DNA of 64,000 nucleotides from Aliiglaciecola sp. LCG003 (lineage in GTDB: Bacteria > Pseudomonadota > Gammaproteobacteria > Enterobacterales > Alteromonadaceae). The notes below the pieces were generated by a model, which saw nothing but the letters and a program-made list of their open reading frames with translations, was not told where the DNA came from and made no database searches. Positions 53,944 to 63,584 of this stretch are shown piece by piece. Both the position numbers and the translations under genes were made by a program. Numbering within the stretch: the first letter of the stretch is position 1; the number at the start of each line of letters is the position of its first letter. The stretch lies in assembly GCF_030316135.1 (NCBI RefSeq), contig NZ_CP128185.1, positions 1,054,001-1,118,000 on the forward strand. The letters are read 5' to 3'.

Positions 53944-55101
53944 TCAGTTGGCAACATTCTCTGCAATCTGTGCTTTAACAATATCTAAAGGGTTAAAGTG
54001 GTATCTTTTGTTGGCCGGATTTAAACTCATGCTGAGCTTTTTAAATTGGCTTTCAGACCAGTTTGGCGCAGCGAGGAAATCACCGATTTGTGCAATGTTA
54101 TCTTGATCCATTGCGGCCATTTGGGTGCTTAATATAGTGCCTGTATGGCCCGCAAAATCATGTCCAGCCAGATAGTCAAAATACATCAACAGCGCCCAAC
54201 CTGCTTCCATAAAATGGCCCCCGTAGCTTACACTTAATTGCTGCTGTCTAATGAGATCAATGCTATCCGGTGACCAATCGATACTGCCAATAATAGGATT
54301 GGTTTGCAGTTTTTTATCATAGGCCTTCAATCCTTCGATAATACCGAAGGCCATAATGTCGCTGGCGGCCCAAAAAACATCAACATCATTGTGTCGGGAC
54401 AGGACAGTTGGCATGAAGCCTCTTACTACATTCTGACTCCATTGAGCATCTACCGTGTTCAGGAGAGTGACTTGCTTGTTCGGCTCAGTGATAGATAACA
54501 AACCGTCAACTCTATGGGAACTCGCAGAGGTGTATTTTAATCCAGTAAACGCGAACAAATTTATATTGCAGGCTCGCTGTTCACACTGTTTTATGCGCGT
54601 AGCTCGCGTAATTAGGTCACTGGCTAACATGGCTCCGGCTAAATCGTCATTGGGGGCGAGATGGGCCAACCACAGGGGAAAACGCTCACGGGGTTTGCCC
54701 AGTCGAGCAAAGTCAGTGTTGGACAGATAAGTGTTGAATGAAATGAACGGGATTTTTCGCTCAGCTAAAATGGTGAGAAATTTTTCTTCAGCACCAAACG
54801 CAAGTGGACTAATCACAATGTCAGGGGGAGTAGTCAGAGAATCAATAAAGCTACTTTTGAATTGGGTTACGCCGAATCGGTCTCGCAATCTTTTAGGAAT
54901 ATATTCTACTTGTAATTTTATATTCAGTGCCTGGGCTGCACTTTTTGCATACAAAACCGTACTGTCATAAAAAGGAAATCCAGGGTCAGCATGGATAAAT
55001 AATAAAGCATTCAGGGGGACGTTTTTAGGCGTCGCCTGCTCATCTGCAAAAACTGCATTTTGGACGCCCAGCACTAGCAACAATAATAAAATAATTTTCA
55101 T
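53944..55101 (-). CDS. Periplasmic binding protein (sugar type, Peripla_BP fold)
   Basis: 385 residues from ATG 55101, which begins a compact signal peptide (KIILLLLLVLGVQNAVFA); the upstream in-frame TTG at 55137 gives no such start. The two-lobed fold of ribose- and autoinducer-type binding proteins is seen in LLFIHADPGFPFYDSTVLYA, FDSLTTPPDIVIS-like and VDVFWAASDIMAFGIIEGL, with the hinge strand NPIIGSIDW. No ABC permease or ATPase gene is adjacent. It may serve a sensor kinase or cyclase elsewhere, a common arrangement in Vibrio and Alteromonadales relatives (LuxP-like). The ligand is unknown. Confidence 0.84.
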   Translation of the reverse strand: MKIILLLLLVLGVQNAVFADEQATPKNVPLNALLFIHADPGFPFYDSTVLYAKSAAQALNIKLQVEYIPKRLRDRFGVTQFKSSFIDSLTTPPDIVISPLAFGAEEKFLTILAERKIPFISFNTYLSNTDFARLGKPRERFPLWLAHLAPNDDLAGAMLASDLITRATRIKQCEQRACNINLFAFTGLKYTSASSHRVDGLLSITEPNKQVTLLNTVDAQWSQNVVRGFMPTVLSRHNDVDVFWAASDIMAFGIIEGLKAYDKKLQTNPIIGSIDWSPDSIDLIRQQQLSVSYGGHFMEAGWALLMYFDYLAGHDFAGHTGTILSTQMAAMDQDNIAQIGDFLAAPNWSESQFKKLSMSLNPANKRYHFNPLDIVKAQIAENVAN

Positions 55102-55235
55102 ATTGGAAAGATATACCAGATTCTTAGATAAAAGCAAAAAAACGTAAAGATCTGGTAGGTAAATTTAATCTGTCAGGAATTTCATCGAGTTAGTCTAATA
55201 AGTCGGTTAATACTAGAAAATATTCGGTTTTACAA

Positions 55236-57371
55236 TTAGTTAGCATGTCTGTGCCGATTTATAATAAATAAAAGTTCTGCAGCGGCTTGTGCATCTGATA
55301 GGGCACGGTGATGTTGTGTCATGTCGATGTCAAAATGACGGGTGAGATTGGCCAAAGAGTACGATGGAAGTCCCGGTACGGCTTTACGCATTTCTCTTAC
55401 TGTGCACAGTTTTGGCATCCTGAAGTTTTGCTCTAAGCGTTCAAATTCAGTGCGAATAAATCCGTAATCAAAGTTCACATTATGCGCTACAAATACGCAA
55501 TCGGATAAATAATCCCTTAATTTGTCAGCCACTTCCACAAATAATGGCGCATCCGCTACCATGTCATTGCTGATGCCAGTTAATTGAGTGATTTTGTGTG
55601 GTATATGGCGCTGCGGATTAAGTAAGGTTTGCCAAGTATCAATAACCTTACCACCGACTACCTTAGCGATGCCTATTTCGGTTATACGGTGGCCGTTTGC
55701 TCGACCTCCCGTGGTTTCGATATCGACTACCGCATAGACTTGATTAGGATCAAGAAACCATTCAACTTGAGTGACAGCTACGTTAAATTGAGCCTTACGA
55801 AGTTGTTTAATAGTTAAAAGCTGGTTTTTACGCAGTTGATCACCGGGCGCTTTGATTTCTTCAAATCGCAAGCCCTGCTCATCGACCACCATTAGATCCG
55901 GATAACCGTCTCCGAAGGTTCTGAAATCTTGCGCCATGGTACGCAAATGTAGCTTTAAATCTTCTATATCAACGTGGTCAAAAAATACTGCTAATACTTC
56001 TAGCAGTGATTTGTGCCAACGAAATATGCCATTAGGAGTAGCGTATTTTTCTAGCATAATTTTACTGACCTGCTTAAAAGCCATTTCATTGCTGGTCATT
56101 CGATATAGGCGTGTTTCAATAGCTTGCTCGAAAGTTGTATAAAAACAGTTGTGAGAAATAGATTGAGGTTTGTGATCGAACTCGGTCACCAGGGCAGCGT
56201 TGTCTATTTCAAATAGCTCTTCCCAGAAAACTAATCCAAATAAGGCCCGCCAGAGTCGATTTTCAGTACGGAAAACTTGTTTCCCTCGTTTTTGATAGAA
56301 TAATTTCACTCCATTTTCTACGGAATCTGAATATATTTCATCTATTTGCAGTCGCTGTGCCTTTTCTCGCAACATATCGGTTAATTCACTGGTACGTTTT
56401 TGACCAAATTTACGCGCCAAAAAGTCTTCGGCAAATGCCAATAATGTTTCACTTTCAGGTTGGTCTATAATGTTTTCTAGTTGGGATTTAACCCAATCTT
56501 TATGACCTAGTTTGTAGCGCTCTCTGATGACCTTTTCTTGAGCCTGTGGCTCACTAGATGCACCCAGTATCTCTAATGCCAGCTTGGATTCTATGGGCAG
56601 TAATTTTTTACCAAGTTGAAATAGTAAGCGATCAGCGTAGATATTAGCTAGCGTACCGTGGGGCGACGGGAAGTTGTCTCGCTGATGCGCACAATGGATG
56701 AGTTGTTGAGTCGATAAATTACCAAGATTACGCAGTTGCTGAGCATAAAAATAAGCACTTTTAGCCTCATCAATAAAATCAAACCGCGCAATGTCGTTAC
56801 TCACTCCGCGTTTGGTTTGCATAATGCCTAAGTCACGCATAGAAAACTTTTGCAAACCACTGTTTAAGTCTCCAAAAAATAAAAACAGGAAATAATTTAG
56901 CTGTTCATCGAAACCTCTATACAACAAGTTATCAGGCTGACAAAGATTGAATAGATGCTCAAATTCGGCGAATTCCAATGCGGATTCTAATAATTGAATT
57001 TTCTGGCTGCTATGCTTAAAACTGACCCCTGCCAAGGTTAGAACTTGTGCAATTTCGGCCTTGGTTAAATGCAATAAGACTTGTTCAAAATGCTGCGGCC
57101 CAATAGAGTTGTAAAAGCCCTGAAGTTGCAATTCAGACAAATGGTGTTCAATGTTAGTGAGCTCTTCGTAATACAGCGAAGCCGTCTTAATGACCGGCGA
57201 TTTACGACTTTGACCACGAACAAATAAGCATTTCGCGTCTTCTTCTAGTTGATTAAACATTTGAATGAAGTGGCGATCTTGTTCATCGAGTAGATGCGCA
57301 CAAGGGCCCGAGATAAATTCGATAAACTCCAGAAAATGGGCTAGATAATATTTGCTGGGTAATACTCTCAT
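55236..57371 (-). CDS. FAN1-type VRR-NUC nuclease fused to a DnaQ-like 3'-5' exonuclease
   Basis: 711 residues when started at ATG 57371 (MRVLPSKYY, GGAT upstream); the frame is open to 57497 but the extra 42 residues do not look native. Residues 1-540 match bacterial FAN1: an N-terminal winged-helix/SAP-like part, a helical repeat region and the VRR-NUC core GDGYPDLMVVD with EEIKAPGDQLRKNQ. Residues 545-711 form a DEDDh exonuclease: Exo I AVVDIETTG, Exo II VFVAHNVNFDYGF and Exo III HHRALSDAQAAAEL. The FAN1 part cuts branched and cross-linked DNA from the 5' side; the second would trim 3' ends. The gene diverges from a CPXCG gene 137 bp away. Confidence 0.9.
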   Translation of the reverse strand: MRVLPSKYYLAHFLEFIEFISGPCAHLLDEQDRHFIQMFNQLEEDAKCLFVRGQSRKSPVIKTASLYYEELTNIEHHLSELQLQGFYNSIGPQHFEQVLLHLTKAEIAQVLTLAGVSFKHSSQKIQLLESALEFAEFEHLFNLCQPDNLLYRGFDEQLNYFLFLFFGDLNSGLQKFSMRDLGIMQTKRGVSNDIARFDFIDEAKSAYFYAQQLRNLGNLSTQQLIHCAHQRDNFPSPHGTLANIYADRLLFQLGKKLLPIESKLALEILGASSEPQAQEKVIRERYKLGHKDWVKSQLENIIDQPESETLLAFAEDFLARKFGQKRTSELTDMLREKAQRLQIDEIYSDSVENGVKLFYQKRGKQVFRTENRLWRALFGLVFWEELFEIDNAALVTEFDHKPQSISHNCFYTTFEQAIETRLYRMTSNEMAFKQVSKIMLEKYATPNGIFRWHKSLLEVLAVFFDHVDIEDLKLHLRTMAQDFRTFGDGYPDLMVVDEQGLRFEEIKAPGDQLRKNQLLTIKQLRKAQFNVAVTQVEWFLDPNQVYAVVDIETTGGRANGHRITEIGIAKVVGGKVIDTWQTLLNPQRHIPHKITQLTGISNDMVADAPLFVEVADKLRDYLSDCVFVAHNVNFDYGFIRTEFERLEQNFRMPKLCTVREMRKAVPGLPSYSLANLTRHFDIDMTQHHRALSDAQAAAELLFIINRHRHAN

Positions 57372-57508
57372 GTGATATCCATCGACTAGTCTGAGCGGTA
57401 TTTTAAAATAAATACCACTGTATATCCAGTCAGTATTTTTTGTCGATTGTGAAAATCCACTTTTGCGATTCGCGCGTATAATTTCACTCACCCACAAAAG
57501 GAGTCATA

Positions 57509-57700
57509 ATGAGTTTAAGTTCTGCGGAGAGTTTTGAATGTCCCTATTGCATGACAATTAACGACTTAGAAATTGATGAGGCTAATGATATTGGCCAACA
57601 ACAAATCGTCGACTGTCAGATATGCTGCCAACCTATAGAAGTATTGGTGATTGACAATGGATTTGGAATTGAAGTTATCGCCAAACGAGATGACGAATAA
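57509..57700 (+). CDS. CPXCG-motif cysteine-rich small protein
   Basis: 63 residues with AAGGAG seven bases before the ATG. Four cysteines form two zinc-knuckle-like pairs: FECPYCMTIN and VDCQICCQPIEV. This is the CPXCG (DUF7-type) family of tiny zinc-ribbon proteins found across gammaproteobacteria, function unknown. It is transcribed divergently from the FAN1-exonuclease gene. A separate promoter lies downstream of it for ygiQ, so the two are probably not one operon. Confidence 0.85.
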   Translation: MSLSSAESFECPYCMTINDLEIDEANDIGQQQIVDCQICCQPIEVLVIDNGFGIEVIAKRDDE

Positions 57701-57883
57701 ATACCGTGAGACAAAAATGACTATTGATAGATGGACTTTAACGGATAGCATTCACACCAAATAAGTGAGAATAGTGACGAATATGCGCCTCTGCGAATAA
57801 TTTTGGACATGTGAAAAATTGCTGATTCCGTTAACTAAAAATTAACCGCAGATGTACTTGTAACAGAGCCTACGATAATGCTC

Positions 57884-57910
57884 TTGTTAGGAGTAAAAAT
57901 CTGCTATAAT
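57884..57910 (+). promoter_or_regulatory. Probable sigma-70 promoter of ygiQ
   Basis: TTGTTA at 57884-57889 and a perfect TATAAT at 57905-57910 are 15 bp apart (16 if the -35 is read as CTTGTT). They lie 40 bp upstream of the ygiQ start. Confidence 0.6.
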
Positions 57911-57950
57911 CCCGCGAAATTTTGACCCTAATGAATAAGTGGTGTAAGTG

Positions 57951-60221
57951 ATGACCGTGATGCGTAAGCCCGTCGAGCGAATGAAAGCCGAACGCGGGCT
58001 ATTTTCCTATCCTAAATATTGGGCTGAGTGCTTTGGCCCGGCGCCATTTTTGCCGATGTCGCGCAAAGAAATGGATCAACTAGGCTGGGATAGCTGCGAT
58101 ATCATCATTGTGACCGGTGACGCCTATGTCGATCATCCTAGCTTTGGCATGTCTGTCATCGGCAGGGTACTTGAGTCTCAAGGCTTTAGAGTGGGAATTA
58201 TTGCTCAGCCCGACTGGACCAGTAAAAAAGATTTCATGAAATTGGGTGAACCCAATCTGTTCTTCGGTGTAACCGCCGGGAACATGGACTCTATGATTAA
58301 CCGCTATACCGCAGATCGTAAATTACGTCATGATGATGCCTACACGCCCAACAATGAAGGGGGTAAGCGTCCAGATCGCGCTGTGACGGTTTATACTCAA
58401 CGTTGTAAAGAGGCCTATAAAAAACCAGTCATCATAGGTGGAATAGAGGCCAGCCTTAGACGCATAGCCCATTACGACTATTGGTCCGACAAAGTCCGTC
58501 GGTCTGTATTGTTTGATTCAAAAGCCGACATGTTGATGTTTGGTAATGCTGAGCGACCTTTATTGGAAATTGCTCATCGCTTTGCTGCCGGTGAAACCCT
58601 GGCTGATTTGCAAGATGTGCGCGGCACGGCTGTATTGCGAAAAGAGCCATTGCCAGGATGGCAAGGCGTGGATTCCACTCACGTGGATGTGATTGGAAAA
58701 ATCGAACCTATCACTAGCCCTTACGATTACATCGAAGACAAGTGTGCAGTAGGTGACACCGAGCAGAGCCCTGTTGGTGAAGCGCAACTAGCTAAACCTA
58801 TTGTAGTTCAGCCCTTTACCTCTAAGACCCAAAGACGTAAACCTTGGGAAAAGACCTACGTATTGTTACCGCCATATGATGTTGTGCGGGCAGAAAAAAC
58901 CCATTATGCGCATACCTCTAGAATTCTGCATCAGGAAACCAATCCCGGTTGTGCCAGAGCGTTAGCGCAGCGACATGGTGATCGTATAGTTTGGATCAAC
59001 CCTCCGGCGTTTCCCCTAGAGACTGAAGAGATGGATGCTGTGTTTGATTTACCTTATGCACGAGTTCCCCATCCAAGTTACGGCAAGGCTAAAATTCCTG
59101 CCTATGACATGATAAAAACGTCGGTCAACATCATGCGAGGATGTTTTGGTGGTTGTACTTTTTGTTCTATTACCGAACATGAAGGTCGGGTAATTCAGAG
59201 CCGTTCAGAAGATTCCATCATTCGTGAAATTGAACAAATCCGCGATAAAGTCCCAGGTTTCACTGGGGTGATTTCAGATTTAGGCGGACCCACCGCCAAC
59301 ATGTACAAACTGCGCTGCAAAAGTGCCAAAGCCGAGCAAACTTGTCGTCGTCTTTCATGTGTATGGCCGGATATTTGTGGTCACTTAGACACTGACCAGA
59401 CTCCAACGGTGGAGTTGTATCGCAAGGCGCGTAAAGTGGAGGGGGTCAAGAAGGTATTGATTGCCTCAGGAGTGCGTTACGATTTGGCCATCGAAGATCC
59501 CAATTACGTTCGGGAACTGGTTACTCACCATGTTGGAGGGTATTTAAAAATAGCGCCTGAGCATACTGAAAAAGCGCCTTTAGATAAAATGATGAAGCCA
59601 GGCATGGGCACCTACGATCGCTTTAAAGTATTGTTCGATAAGTACACTAAAGAAGCGGGCAAAGACCAATATTTGATCCCGTATTTCATTTCGGCCCACC
59701 CAGGGACCGAAGACATGGACATGGTGAATTTGGCAATGTGGTTGAAAGAGCGCAACTTCAAGCTTGACCAAGTGCAAAACTTCTATCCTTCGCCTATGGC
59801 CAACGCTACAACTATGTACCACACCAACAAAAATCCGATACATAAGGTCAATCATAAAAGTGAAATGGTGACAGTGCCCAAAGGTGAAATACATCGTCGC
59901 TTACATCGTGCATTTTTACGCTATCATGATCCTGCAAACTGGCCGGTAATCCGCCAAGCATTGAAAGATATGGGCAAAGCTTATTTGATTGGCAGTGGCG
60001 CTAAGCATTTGGTGCCAGCAGAAAGCCGCGCTGAATTAAGTGGCAAAGATCATAAAGAATATGCTCGTCGCTCACGTAACAAAGCTATTGCAAAAGGCAA
60101 AGGTGAAAGCTCAACCAAGCAAAAAGCCCAACAAGGTTTAACCCGTTTTAGTGACAATCAGCCTCATAACAAAGTGGCTGCGGATGCATTAAAGAAAAGT
60201 CGCAAAAAACGGGATAAATAA
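57951..60221 (+). CDS. ygiQ: YgiQ family radical SAM protein
   Basis: 756 residues. The N-terminal UPF0313 domain has [20 protein letters not shown] and a B12-binding-like segment ([17 protein letters not shown]). The radical SAM domain has the cluster motif CFGGCTFC in [20 protein letters not shown], then [14 protein letters not shown] and KIAPEHTE. The basic C-terminus is rich in Lys and Arg. YgiQ is a conserved [4Fe-4S]/SAM enzyme of unknown substrate. ATG 57951 is preferred over GTG 57948 one codon earlier. A good promoter precedes it and a strong terminator follows, so it is a single-gene transcript. Confidence 0.95.
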   Translation: MTVMRKPVERMKAERGLFSYPKYWAECFGPAPFLPMSRKEMDQLGWDSCDIIIVTGDAYVDHPSFGMSVIGRVLESQGFRVGIIAQPDWTSKKDFMKLGEPNLFFGVTAGNMDSMINRYTADRKLRHDDAYTPNNEGGKRPDRAVTVYTQRCKEAYKKPVIIGGIEASLRRIAHYDYWSDKVRRSVLFDSKADMLMFGNAERPLLEIAHRFAAGETLADLQDVRGTAVLRKEPLPGWQGVDSTHVDVIGKIEPITSPYDYIEDKCAVGDTEQSPVGEAQLAKPIVVQPFTSKTQRRKPWEKTYVLLPPYDVVRAEKTHYAHTSRILHQETNPGCARALAQRHGDRIVWINPPAFPLETEEMDAVFDLPYARVPHPSYGKAKIPAYDMIKTSVNIMRGCFGGCTFCSITEHEGRVIQSRSEDSIIREIEQIRDKVPGFTGVISDLGGPTANMYKLRCKSAKAEQTCRRLSCVWPDICGHLDTDQTPTVELYRKARKVEGVKKVLIASGVRYDLAIEDPNYVRELVTHHVGGYLKIAPEHTEKAPLDKMMKPGMGTYDRFKVLFDKYTKEAGKDQYLIPYFISAHPGTEDMDMVNLAMWLKERNFKLDQVQNFYPSPMANATTMYHTNKNPIHKVNHKSEMVTVPKGEIHRRLHRAFLRYHDPANWPVIRQALKDMGKAYLIGSGAKHLVPAESRAELSGKDHKEYARRSRNKAIAKGKGESSTKQKAQQGLTRFSDNQPHNKVAADALKKSRKKRDK

Positions 60222-60248
60222 CCAACCTAAACTTTAAGCAAATACATC

Positions 60249-60283
60249 AAGGCAGGACTGATCTCATCATCCTGCCTTTTTTT
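60249..60283 (+). terminator. Intrinsic terminator of ygiQ
   Basis: AAGGCAGGA (60249-60257) pairs with TCCTGCCTT (60270-60278) around a 12-nt loop and runs into seven or more T. It is placed 27 bp after the ygiQ stop codon. Confidence 0.92.
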
Positions 60284-60296
60284 GTGCTTGTACTTT

Positions 60297-60663
60297 TAAC
60301 GTGGACAGCCACCACTAACTCTGCTCTTTTAGCGTGGACAGCCACCCATAAAATTCGAGTTTACATGGACATCACCGAGTTTACATGGACAGCCATCACT
60401 AACTCTTAATATGGTGAGGCTTCCACAAGTAACCCTATCTTAGGGCTACTGCATATAAGCGTTGAATTATAACTAGCGGTGGGATATTCCAGTGCTCTTT
60501 TAGCGTGGACAGCCACCTATAAAATTCGAGTTTACATGGACATCACCGAGTTTACATGGACAGCCATCACTAACTCTTAATATGGTGAGGTTTCCACCAG
60601 TAACCCTATCTTAGGGCTACTGCATATAAGCGTTGAATTATAACTAGCGGTGGGGTATTCCAG
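60297..60663 (+). repeat. 171-bp tandem duplication carrying family B repeats
   Basis: 60322-60492 and 60493-60663 are direct tandem copies that differ at only a few positions (for example GGCTTCCACAAG against GGTTTCCACCAG). Each copy begins TGCTCTTTTAGCGTGG and contains a GTGGACAGCCACC unit, a GAGTTTACATGGACA unit and its near-repeat. A further unit lies just before at 60299. No ORF spans the block. It fills most of the 481-bp gap between ygiQ and the photolyase gene. Confidence 0.92.
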
Positions 60664-60702
60664 AACTAGCAAACTAGTCTCATCTGGTTTGGTATTAAGT
60701 AC

Positions 60703-62220
60703 TCAACTAGGCTGGGAGGGCTGACTATCTTTAGCATTGGCATAGGCGTCCAATGCCTGTTGTCGAGAAACCTTTAGGTCGACCAGCGGTTTCGGATAGT
60801 GTTTGCCAAGGACCAGATTGGCTTTAGCCAATATATCTGCTGGGGCTTCCCAAGGTTTGTGAATATATTTATCAGGAAGACCGTCCAGCTCTGGGCAATA
60901 TTTGCGTACGTAAATGCCTTGACTATCGAAGCGTTCACCCTGAGTCACAGGATTGAAAATACGGAAAAATGGTGATGCATCGGCCCCAGAGCCCGCAACC
61001 CATTGCCAGCTTGCACTGTTAGCTGCTAAGTCAGCATCGACGAGGCAGTCCCAAAACCAGCGCTCGCCATGTTGCCAATGGGTTTGCAGATTTTTGACTA
61101 GATAAGATCCAACAACCATGCGGACTCTATTATGCATGTAACCGGTTTGCCATAACTCGCGCATGCCCGCATCGACAATAGGTACGCCTGTCTGGCCTTG
61201 CTGCCAACAAACAAGATCGCTGTTTTCATCGCGCCACTGATATGAATCAAATGTTGAATTGTAATTTTTCTCAGGCAGGGTGGGGAAATGAAATAGTAAA
61301 TAGTGGCTAAATTCTCGCCAGCCTAATTCACTTAAAAAACAATCTAGGTCTGGATTTTCCATACTGCCAGCATACTTATTTAGGGCTGCGTACCAGACTT
61401 GGTGAGGAGATATTTCACCGAAATGTAAATGGCCAGAAAGACGAGAAGTTCCCTGTTTTGATGGTACATCTCGTGCCTCTTTGTAACTGGCTACCGGTTC
61501 GGATAAAAAGTGACTTAGGTTATTTGCAGCTCCTTCTTCGCCGGGCTGACAATGGTTGGGAAAAGCTTGATACCACTCAATTTGGGGAATTAATTGTAAA
61601 TTATCCAGCGACTGATCAAGCTCCGGTAGATATTCATATTGGCAATCTTTAGGCGCATCAACCGGTGACCGTGGGGACGGCGCTTGAAGGCAGCCTTTGC
61701 GATAATATGGCGTAAAAACCTTATAAACCGACCCTGCCTTATTCATGATCTCCCACGGTTCCCACAATAAACTGCCGTTGAAGCTTCTGACTAGCACATC
61801 CTGTTGTTTGAGTTGCTGCTTGATCCCTTTGTCGCGCTTAATTTGCCATGGCTCATAGCAGCGATTCCACACGACTTTGGCGGCCCCAGTCTTGTCAATT
61901 AACTCAGTTAAAATAGTGTGTGGATCACCTTTACGAATGTGCAACTTGCCATCTAATGATTTGTTGAGGGCCTCCAAGGAGTGATGCAACCACCATTTGC
62001 TGGCTTCGCCCATTGCATATTGTTGTGGATTTTTATCATCTAGAATGTATAGGGCGATCGTGCTTCCATCCGAACAGGCTTCGCGCAATGCGGGGTTGTC
62101 CCGTAACCGCAGGTCCTGTCGAAACCACATGATGTTGATCTGTTTATTCAAAGTTGCTGTTCCATTGTGACCCGTGTGGGCAATAATATGTTTACTCGCT
62201 TTTAATGGAATTGGATCCAT
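60703..62220 (-). CDS. Deoxyribodipyrimidine photolyase / cryptochrome family protein
   Basis: 505 residues from ATG 62220; the true start could also be further in, since the conserved part begins at INIMWFRQDLRLRDNPALRE. The FAD-binding half has the classical blocks LGWREFSHYLLFHFP, GQTGVPIVDAGMRELW, MHNRVRMVVGSYLVK, DLAANSASWQWVAGSGADAS and FRIFNPVTQGERFD. The GWREFSHYLLFHF and MRELWQTGYMHNR wording resembles class III CPD photolyases more than E. coli PhrB. The enzyme repairs UV-induced pyrimidine dimers in blue light. It is transcribed alone, convergent with ygiQ across the duplicated repeat block. Confidence 0.93.
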   Translation of the reverse strand: MDPIPLKASKHIIAHTGHNGTATLNKQINIMWFRQDLRLRDNPALREACSDGSTIALYILDDKNPQQYAMGEASKWWLHHSLEALNKSLDGKLHIRKGDPHTILTELIDKTGAAKVVWNRCYEPWQIKRDKGIKQQLKQQDVLVRSFNGSLLWEPWEIMNKAGSVYKVFTPYYRKGCLQAPSPRSPVDAPKDCQYEYLPELDQSLDNLQLIPQIEWYQAFPNHCQPGEEGAANNLSHFLSEPVASYKEARDVPSKQGTSRLSGHLHFGEISPHQVWYAALNKYAGSMENPDLDCFLSELGWREFSHYLLFHFPTLPEKNYNSTFDSYQWRDENSDLVCWQQGQTGVPIVDAGMRELWQTGYMHNRVRMVVGSYLVKNLQTHWQHGERWFWDCLVDADLAANSASWQWVAGSGADASPFFRIFNPVTQGERFDSQGIYVRKYCPELDGLPDKYIHKPWEAPADILAKANLVLGKHYPKPLVDLKVSRQQALDAYANAKDSQPSQPS

Positions 62221-62293
62221 TGACCTTTTGTACAATCGTTCAAAAATCGGTATAACTCTTAATTAGTAATATCAGTTTAAGAGAAGTACAGCG

Positions 62294-63424
62294 GTGCACA
62301 ATCAGTTTTCTAAAGAATATTTAGTCGTGGCGCAAAATGCCTCCGGTCGCAATATGAATGTGCCCCTGTATCGATTTAAAGGCAGCCAACCAGGTCCTAA
62401 AGTTTATATTCAAAGTTCAATTCACGGTGCCGAAGTCCAAGGCAACGTCGTAATTTATCACCTGATTCAAATCTTAAAAACACAACAAATATTTGGTGAA
62501 ATTACCTTAGTGCCCAATTGCAATCCAGTAGGAACCAATATCAAAGCTGGAGAATATACCCTAGGTCGCTTTGACCCTGTTAATGGTACAAACTGGAATC
62601 GAGGATATTATTTCGATTCCGAATTGGTTGAACAATTCGCACTAACAGTCGCGGATGATGAACCACTAGCCGCTATGAAAGATCGCTTTCGCCAAGCGAT
62701 TAAACAAAAAATCGATGAACGTTTGAATAGTACTTGGGGATTGGGGCTGGCTCAGCAACTGAATCTCAAGTTACAACAACTGGCGTTTGATGCAGACATC
62801 GTGATTGATATCCACAATGGTCCAGTGTCGACCCGACATATCTATGTGCCCGAATATGCAAAAGCATCCGCCTCACTGTTTAATATTCCCCATGTGATAC
62901 TTATTCCTAACAAGTTTGCTGGAGCATTGGATGAAGCAACATTTTGTCACTGGTGGACCTTACAGAAACTGTTGGCCTGCAAAACTGGCGTTGATGTTGA
63001 TTTAAATGTCGAGGCTTTTACCTTAGAAATGGGCAGCCAAGAAGTGATTGATTTTGATGAGGGCAAATACGATGCAAGTAGCATCTTATCTTACCTCAAT
63101 GCCAAACACTGTCTGGTCGAGGCCGATTATCAGCCGAAGAACATGCAGCGGGTGGCCGTGACATTAGAAAACTATAAAATTCTTTACACCCGTCAAGGGG
63201 GCATTGTGGAATATATGGCTAAGCCTGGTAGTTACCTCAAGGAAGGCCAACCCTTAGCCAAGATTTTAAATGTAGATGAATTGGAGAATGAAAGAGCAAC
63301 TGAAACCATCACTGCGCCTTGCGATCTGATCCCTATTTTACATTTCCCATCGGCATCTGTACTCAGTGGCACGCAATTGTATAAGTGTTTCACCCATTTC
63401 TTTTTGCTCACTGAAGCAACATAA
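62294..63424 (+). CDS. Succinylglutamate desuccinylase/aspartoacylase family zinc deacylase
   Basis: 376 residues starting at GTG 62294 with AAGAGAAG upstream. The M14-like zinc site is visible: QSSIHGAEVQGN (His near 44, Glu near 47) and VIDIHNGP (His near 173), with the catalytic Glu in FTLEMGSQEV near 245. The NPVGTN stretch and the Arg in NWNRGYYF match AstE-like substrate binding. A C-terminal beta domain (IVEYMAKPGSYLKEGQPLAKI) is of the lipoyl-like type common in this group. It should remove an acyl group from an amino-acid derivative. It is not part of an ast operon here, so the substrate is open. Confidence 0.88.
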   Translation: MHNQFSKEYLVVAQNASGRNMNVPLYRFKGSQPGPKVYIQSSIHGAEVQGNVVIYHLIQILKTQQIFGEITLVPNCNPVGTNIKAGEYTLGRFDPVNGTNWNRGYYFDSELVEQFALTVADDEPLAAMKDRFRQAIKQKIDERLNSTWGLGLAQQLNLKLQQLAFDADIVIDIHNGPVSTRHIYVPEYAKASASLFNIPHVILIPNKFAGALDEATFCHWWTLQKLLACKTGVDVDLNVEAFTLEMGSQEVIDFDEGKYDASSILSYLNAKHCLVEADYQPKNMQRVAVTLENYKILYTRQGGIVEYMAKPGSYLKEGQPLAKILNVDELENERATETITAPCDLIPILHFPSASVLSGTQLYKCFTHFFLLTEAT

Positions 63425-63584
63425 AAGTGCTTTACTCAGGGATCCCTTCTGGCATACTCATGGTTAGTTGTTGTGCTCAAGGCACATATAGTACAAGGAA
63501 GTAATATCATTTTGTTAACCTCTCCCAACCAATTTAGTTGTGCGTTTTCGGCAGATCCTCTTATGACAACGAGGAAATACTAAA

